A stretch of 64,000 nucleotides of DNA from Heyndrickxia vini (GTDB lineage Bacteria; Bacillota; Bacilli; Bacillales; Bacillaceae_C): positions 3,440,653-3,504,652 of the forward strand of contig NZ_CP065425.1 of NCBI RefSeq assembly GCF_016772275.1, read 5' to 3'. This document shows positions 59,651 through 64,000 of the stretch, piece by piece (the stretch's first letter is position 1; each line of letters begins with the position of its first letter). The translations under genes and the position numbers were made by a program. Below the pieces are notes generated by a model. The model did not search any database, was not told where the DNA came from, and saw only the letters and a list, made by a program, of their open reading frames with translations.

Positions 59651-60157
59651 ATGAGTAACCGCCCAACGAAATTTATGAGAGAAACCTTAACAATAAAAAC
59701 AAGTCATGTGCTCCCACCTGATACAAATCATCACGGAACATTATTTGGTGGTAAATTAATGGCTTACATAGACGACACTGCATCGATTGCAGCTACTAAA
59801 TTTGCAAGAAATCCTATTGTTACTGCATCAACTGACTCAGTTGATTTTATCAAGCCTATTCGTGTCGGAGATGCCGTTACATTGGAGGCGATGGTCACCC
59901 ATACAGGACGAAGCTCAATGGAAGTCTTCGTAAAAATCACTTCTGAACATCTACTAACTGGTGAAAAGGCGATTGCCGCTTTATCTTTTCTAACCTTCGT
60001 TGCCATAGACGAAAACGGCCGTCCGGTTGAGGTTCCAATCGTTGTCCCCGAAACCGACCAAGAAAAATGGTTAAATGAAACAGCAAAAAGAAGAGCCGAA
60101 CATCGTAAAATGCGCAAAAAAGAAAGTGAAGAACTTGCGCAATTCTTTTCAGAGTGA
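59651..60157 (+). CDS. ykhA: Acyl-CoA thioesterase (YkhA type)
   Basis: A 168-residue hotdog-fold hydrolase that splits acyl-CoA into the acid and CoA. The family phrases are DTNHHGTLFGGKLMAYID with catalytic-site Asn/His/Gly, and TASTDSVDFIKPIRVGDAVTL. A basic/acidic C-terminal helix (KRRAEHRKMRKKESEE) follows. The ATG at 59651 is preferred to the GTG at 59642, which forms the ribosome site GAGGTG. Terminator follows. Confidence 0.92.
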   Translation: MSNRPTKFMRETLTIKTSHVLPPDTNHHGTLFGGKLMAYIDDTASIAATKFARNPIVTASTDSVDFIKPIRVGDAVTLEAMVTHTGRSSMEVFVKITSEHLLTGEKAIAALSFLTFVAIDENGRPVEVPIVVPETDQEKWLNETAKRRAEHRKMRKKESEELAQFFSE

Positions 60158-60164
60158 ATAACAA

Positions 60165-60204
60165 CTAACGCTTGGAATTAAATTTTTCCAAGCGTTTTTT
60201 CTGA
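60165..60204. terminator. Bidirectional terminator
   Basis: AACGCTTGGA pairs with TCCAAGCGTT, then TTTTTCT. It lies between convergent ykhA and a GNAT gene. Confidence 0.88.
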
Positions 60205-60206
60205 AG

Positions 60207-60626
60207 TTATTCTAAATATTCATTCGTTAGATTCGGATTTAGGTACCTTGCCATTCCTGTTTTAATTCTTTTTAAACCGAGCTTCTTATAAAAGCCTTCA
60301 TTTCCCGTTGTAGAGATTAAATGAACGCAGGACACATCACTTAGTTTCTCAAGTAAATACTGCATAATTTGTTTAGCTATCCCTTGTTTTTGGAAATCCG
60401 GATGTACCACAACATCATAAATAGCCGCATTAAACACTCCATCACTCATCGCTCTTCCAAATCCGACAATTCGACCATTTACGGTAACAAAGGCAAGAAC
60501 ATTACTTGCTTCGAACACTTGCTTAATAATCTCTTCTGTATGCTTCGTCCAACCGACAGATGCATATATTTTTTTCATTTCATCAAGATTTACTTTCGAA
60601 AAATCATTATGTATTTTCAAATCCAT
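60207..60626 (-). CDS. GNAT family N-acetyltransferase
   Basis: A 139-residue acetyltransferase: IYASVGWTKHTEEIIKQVFE at the N-terminal substrate side, YDVVVHPDFQKQGIAKQIM (acetyl-CoA binding) and STTGNEGFYKKLGLKRIKT at the end. This group (YdbJ/YhdJ-like small GNATs) usually has unknown substrates. Ribosome site AAGGAGGGG. Confidence 0.85.
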   Translation of the reverse strand: MDLKIHNDFSKVNLDEMKKIYASVGWTKHTEEIIKQVFEASNVLAFVTVNGRIVGFGRAMSDGVFNAAIYDVVVHPDFQKQGIAKQIMQYLLEKLSDVSCVHLISTTGNEGFYKKLGLKRIKTGMARYLNPNLTNEYLE

Positions 60627-60815
60627 ACTGCCCCTCCTTAACTCTAGATAATTTCTACATGCTTACTGCATGCTCCTTCCTAAAATCTGACGATAACATG
60701 AATTCATTTCCATTAGAGGAGTTCTTCTACACATGCGTCATTTTAGTAGTGTGCTATAATGGACAAGTTAAAAATTTAAATAAAGAACTTCCATAGATAG
60801 TCGGAGGTGGATGTA

Positions 60816-61700
60816 TTGTTATCTCAATCATTTTTACAAATGAATACGATTTTTATTAGTATTTTAATAGAATCATTGCCATTTGTTCTATTAGGTGTCA
60901 TTATTTCAGGTGTCATTCAAATGTTTATAACTGAAGAAATGATTGCCAAAGTTATTCCAAAAAATCGCTTTTTGGCGGTGCTGTCAGCTACAATTATCGG
61001 TGCGTTATTTCCGGCGTGTGAATGCGGAATCGTTCCGATCACGAGACGGTTAATGGCCAAAGGTGTCCCGCTTCATGCAGCAATTGGTTTCATGTTGACC
61101 GGACCGATTATTAATCCGATTGTTCTATTTTCGACCTATATTGCTTTTGGAAACAGTTGGAGAATGGTGCTTTATCGAGGCGGTCTATCCTTTGTTGTTG
61201 CTCTTATCATCGGATTTATTTTGTCCTATCAATTTAAAGATTCCCAGCTTCGGGATGAGGCACATGATCACCATCATCATGATCATGGACATGGTTTTAT
61301 TGGGAAAATTAAAGGAACACTCCAACACTCTATTGATGAGTTCTTTTCAGTTGGTAAGTTTTTAATTCTCGGTGCCTTTATTGCTGCCGCGATGCAAACA
61401 TTTTTAAAAACATCTACTTTAACTGCGATTGGTCATGGTGACTACTCATCAAATATCGTTATGATGGCACTCGCGTATATTCTCTCATTATGTTCAGAGG
61501 CAGACGCATTTATCGCCGCATCATTCCAAAGTACATTTTCATTGAATTCATTAGTTGCCTTTCTTGTATTCGGCGCAATGTTTGATATCAAAAACACGTT
61601 AATGATGTTAAGTGCATTCAAATCTAAGTTTGTTCTATATTTATTTATCTATGTAAGTATCTTCGTCTTTTTAGGTTCAGTTGTTATAGGATTTTTATAA
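60816..61700 (+). CDS. ycgR: YcgR-type permease (DUF318/PF03773)
   Basis: A 294-residue polytopic membrane protein with about eight helices. Signatures: ALFPACECGIVPITRRLMAKG (with CECG), MLTGPIINPIVLFSTY, a cytoplasmic His-rich loop DHHHHDHGHG, and SLCSEADAFIAASFQ. These match the predicted-permease family. The TTG at 60816 is used because the GTG at 60807 falls inside the GGAGGTGG ribosome site. It is paired with the ycgQ-like gene 16 bases downstream. Role unknown; the His-rich loop suggests metal handling. Confidence 0.85.
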   Translation: MLSQSFLQMNTIFISILIESLPFVLLGVIISGVIQMFITEEMIAKVIPKNRFLAVLSATIIGALFPACECGIVPITRRLMAKGVPLHAAIGFMLTGPIINPIVLFSTYIAFGNSWRMVLYRGGLSFVVALIIGFILSYQFKDSQLRDEAHDHHHHDHGHGFIGKIKGTLQHSIDEFFSVGKFLILGAFIAAAMQTFLKTSTLTAIGHGDYSSNIVMMALAYILSLCSEADAFIAASFQSTFSLNSLVAFLVFGAMFDIKNTLMMLSAFKSKFVLYLFIYVSIFVFLGSVVIGFL

Positions 61701-61716
61701 GTTAGGAGGGGAAAAG

Positions 61717-62556
61717 ATGCTAAGATTTCTCATTTTACTTGGATTTTCGTTTCTTTTTATGCACCTGCACGTAACAGGTTCCATTTCAAAGTACATTAAT
61801 ATGAAGTATTCTTATATCTCCTACATTACGATTTATGTTATGTTTTTCCTTACTTTTGTACAACTCATTATTTATGTAAAAGGGGATAAAAAGACTTCTG
61901 AAGATGACTGTGGACATGGTTGTGATCATCACCATGTAAGAAAAGGGTGGAAAGAATATATTTTCTATCCTGTTCTTATTTTCCCGATTATTTCCGTCTT
62001 CTTTATTCCAATTGCTACACTTGATTCTAATATTGTAAAAGCAAAAGGCTTCCATTTTGATGTGTATAATGATAAAGACACATCAGCTATCCACCAATTT
62101 TTACAGCCTGATTCAAGTATCTACTACGGGCAAGAAGGCTACGATGAGTACATGGATAAAGCGAAGAAAAAATTTGTTAACAATAAGGATAAAGTTGTCC
62201 TTGATGATAAAGATTTCCTCATTGGGATGGAAACCATTTATAAGTTTCCTGGTTATTTTGACGACAAAACCATTCAGGTTAAAGGATTTACTTATAATGA
62301 AAAAGAACTGGAATCAAATCAAATCTTCTTATTCCGGTTTGGTATCATCCACTGTGTTGCTGACTCCGGCGTATTCGGGATGCTCGTTCAGTTTCCAAAG
62401 GATATTCATTTCAAAAATGATGAATGGATCAATGTAGAAGGAAAATTAAGCAATCAATACTATCAGCCATTTAAGAAAACAATCCCTGTTCTAGAAGTAA
62501 CAAAATGGAATACGATTCCTAAGCCAGAGGATCCATATGTTTATCGTACGTATTAA
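61717..62556 (+). CDS. ycgQ: YcgQ family protein (TIGR03943 type)
   Basis: A 279-residue partner of YcgR. Residues 1-100 have three helices (FLILLGFSFLFMHLHV, YISYITIYVMFFLTFVQLII, YIFYPVLIFPIISVFFIPIA) with a His/Cys-rich loop CGHGCDHHHV. The rest is an extracytoplasmic beta-rich domain (IQVKGFTYNEKELESNQIFL, RFGIIHCVADSGVFGMLVQF). Ribosome site TAGGAGGGG. It ends in a terminator. Function unknown; it always travels with YcgR-type permeases. Confidence 0.85.
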   Translation: MLRFLILLGFSFLFMHLHVTGSISKYINMKYSYISYITIYVMFFLTFVQLIIYVKGDKKTSEDDCGHGCDHHHVRKGWKEYIFYPVLIFPIISVFFIPIATLDSNIVKAKGFHFDVYNDKDTSAIHQFLQPDSSIYYGQEGYDEYMDKAKKKFVNNKDKVVLDDKDFLIGMETIYKFPGYFDDKTIQVKGFTYNEKELESNQIFLFRFGIIHCVADSGVFGMLVQFPKDIHFKNDEWINVEGKLSNQYYQPFKKTIPVLEVTKWNTIPKPEDPYVYRTY

Positions 62557-62561
62557 GGGTA

Positions 62562-62598
62562 GAGGTTCAAATCGACACTGATTTGAACCTTTTTTATT
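62562..62598 (+). terminator. Intrinsic terminator of ycgRQ
   Basis: AGGTTCAAATC pairs with GATTTGAACCT, then TTTTTTATT. Confidence 0.92.
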
Positions 62599-62900
62599 AT
62601 AGAATATTGTTATATAAAAAACTCATATTCCGCTCTCTCTATACACGTAAAACCGATCCACCTAATTATTTTGATACATTACAATTTTTAAATTTAGTTA
62701 ACACACTTTTTTTAAAGATAAAAATCAATCGCCCTTATCCCAGTTGTATCATGGCTTGTCTATAATATTCCTATTTTAAAAAATGTAATATTACGTAATG
62801 GAATAAACTGTATTCATAAATACCCTCACAAATACCTTATACTTTATTGAAGTATTATATGTAAGAAGAAAGTCATATGAAAAGGGTTAGGTGAACATAT
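62599..62900. other. Upstream region of mreBH
   Basis: AT-rich DNA without a convincing gene; a 60-codon frame has no ribosome site or family resemblance. Promoter elements for mreBH (sigma-I or sigma-A in B. subtilis) could not be placed with confidence. Confidence 0.4.
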
Positions 62901-63908
62901 ATGTTTTCAGGTACAGAAATAGGGATCGATTTAGGTACTGCAAATATATTAGTCTATAGCAAAAATAAAGGTGTTATTTTAAACGAACCATCTGTCGTGG
63001 CAATTAATACTGAAACGAAACGCGTATTAGCTTTTGGTACGGATGCAAAAAACATGATTGGAAAAACTCCGGGAAAAATTGTGGCGATTCGTCCATTAAG
63101 AGATGGAGTCATTGCAGATTACGATATTACAACCGAAATGTTAAAATTAATAATGAAAAGAATTGGCAAGCAGCTAGGCTTCGCCGTTCGTAAACCAAGT
63201 GTTGTAGTTTGTACGCCATCCGGTGCAACGTCTGTAGAACGTCGCGCCATCCAGGATGCAGTAAAACTTGCCGGAGCAAAAACGGTTCATTTAATCGAGG
63301 AGCCGGTTGCTGCTGCGATTGGTGCTGATTTACCGGTGGACGAGCCGGTAGCGAACGTGATTGTCGATATCGGTGGCGGTACAACAGAAGTAGCCATCAT
63401 CTCCTATGGTGGAGTTGTAACATGCAATACCCTTCGGATCGGCGGGGACAAAATGGATGAGGATATCATTCAATATGTTCGAAAAAACTACAATCTTCTC
63501 ATCGGAGAACGTACAGCTGAACAATTAAAAATGGAAATTGGCTATGCACTTGTTGATCATGAAGGGATGTCTATGGATGTCCGTGGCCGTGATTTAGTAT
63601 CAGGACTTCCAAAGACAGTCAGCATCCACTCAAAAGAAATCCAAGGTGCAATTCGTGAATCCCTTCTAAGTATATTAGAAAGTATTCGTGCAACCCTCGA
63701 AAACTGTCCTGCTGAACTTAGCGGCGACATCGTTGACCGAGGTGTAATCTTAACTGGAGGCGGTTCTATGCTAAATGGCATTCAAGAATGGTTGAGCAAA
63801 GAAATCATTGTTCCTGTTCATTTGGCGCCAAGTCCATTAGAATCTGTTGCCATCGGTACAGGACGCTCTCTGCAGTTTATTAATAAACTGCAAACAGTAG
63901 CAAAATAA
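62901..63908 (+). CDS. mreBH: Rod-shape-determining actin homologue MreBH
   Basis: An ATP-dependent actin-like filament protein that guides cell-wall synthesis, in B. subtilis by directing the hydrolase LytE. It has 335 residues, exactly the length of B. subtilis MreBH. Motifs: phosphate 1 [19 protein letters not shown], adenosine and phosphate 2 [20 protein letters not shown], and [33 protein letters not shown] near the end. Single gene, as mreBH is in B. subtilis, whereas mreB lies with mreCD. A strong terminator follows. Confidence 0.93.
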   Translation: MFSGTEIGIDLGTANILVYSKNKGVILNEPSVVAINTETKRVLAFGTDAKNMIGKTPGKIVAIRPLRDGVIADYDITTEMLKLIMKRIGKQLGFAVRKPSVVVCTPSGATSVERRAIQDAVKLAGAKTVHLIEEPVAAAIGADLPVDEPVANVIVDIGGGTTEVAIISYGGVVTCNTLRIGGDKMDEDIIQYVRKNYNLLIGERTAEQLKMEIGYALVDHEGMSMDVRGRDLVSGLPKTVSIHSKEIQGAIRESLLSILESIRATLENCPAELSGDIVDRGVILTGGGSMLNGIQEWLSKEIIVPVHLAPSPLESVAIGTGRSLQFINKLQTVAK

Positions 63909-63923
63909 TTCTATGAATCTAGT

Positions 63924-63962
63924 AACCCATCGCTAATCGTCTTAGCGATGGGTTTTGTTTTG
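63924..63962 (+). terminator. Intrinsic terminator of mreBH
   Basis: AACCCATCGCTAA pairs with TTAGCGATGGGTT, then TTGTTTTG. Confidence 0.92.
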
Positions 63963-64000
63963 ATTATTGATTTTTGAGATTGATTGGGCTGTCTTTAATG

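Noticed and set aside
60369-60796. Plus-strand ORFs opposite the GNAT gene
   Set aside because: Shadows of the reverse-strand acetyltransferase and its leader; no ribosome site.
62583-62765. 60-codon ORF upstream of mreBH
   Set aside because: Begins inside the ycgRQ terminator, no ribosome site, no family resemblance.

Overview
This is a chromosomal segment from a low-GC, Gram-positive, endospore-forming and motile member of the Bacillaceae. The evidence is close likeness to Bacillus subtilis-type genes (yfkI/DUF1128, second methionine aminopeptidase mapB, H+-type motAB, dgcW/ykoW, ykfB/ykfC, cdaS, nsrR-hmp, mtlA-mtlR-mtlD, hutH, ykhA, ycgRQ, mreBH), sporulation-linked genes (cdaS, yteA, a SASP-like ORF), strong GGAGG ribosome sites with TTG/GTG starts, and Fur, NsrR and MtlR type operators.

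Layout. 1-8.3 kb holds housekeeping genes: a partial BrkB-type membrane protein, yfkI, a PQQ-type sugar dehydrogenase lipoprotein, mapB, motAB, a DUF1992 protein and a branched-chain aminotransferase. 8.3-13 kb is more accessory: a Fur-box FhuF-like gene, a frameshifted ZIP metal transporter, small AT-rich membrane or secreted proteins, an SRPBCC protein and a DUF3231 protein. 13.1-15.6 kb is a large MHYT-PAS-GGDEF-EAL protein. 15.8-24.0 kb is a siderophore ABC transporter whose binding protein (15.8 kb) is separated from its two permeases (22-24 kb) by about 5 kb of AT-rich DNA. That DNA carries a DsbB-like oxidoreductase, a small membrane protein, a secreted precursor with an eight-cysteine 76-residue C-terminus (halocin C8-like layout), an ECF sigma factor with a putative anti-sigma factor, and a thioredoxin-like protein. 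24-35.7 kb holds a DJ-1/PfpI protein, a nucleoside transporter, a murein-peptide cluster (ykfC, ykfB, DUF819, DUF3870), ydhK and several small acetyltransferase, VOC, CMD and DinB genes. 36-40.2 kb is a scrap zone with gene remnants and a decayed IS256-family element. 40.5-64 kb holds cdaS, the mannitol operon, hmp/nsrR, a fatty-acid activation/oxidation operon with its MerR regulator, ampS, an MFS transporter, yteA, hutH with an apparent leader-peptide attenuator, ykhA, ycgRQ and mreBH.

Two things stand out. First, seven intergenic repeat arrays lie in 64 kb. Three have an exact 52-bp period (at 2.3, 24.7 and 47.6 kb). Two, in opposite orientation, share an exact 21-21-21-41 bp (104-bp) spacing pattern (28.4 and 55.3 kb). 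Two are palindrome arrays spaced about 62, 51 and 50 bp (1.0 and 38.6 kb). All these spacings lie close to whole numbers of DNA helical turns. Second, the cassette at 17.3-21.3 kb looks like a disulfide-stabilised secreted peptide system with its own oxidoreductases and ECF regulation. Functions are inferred from sequence reading only; no database search was run.
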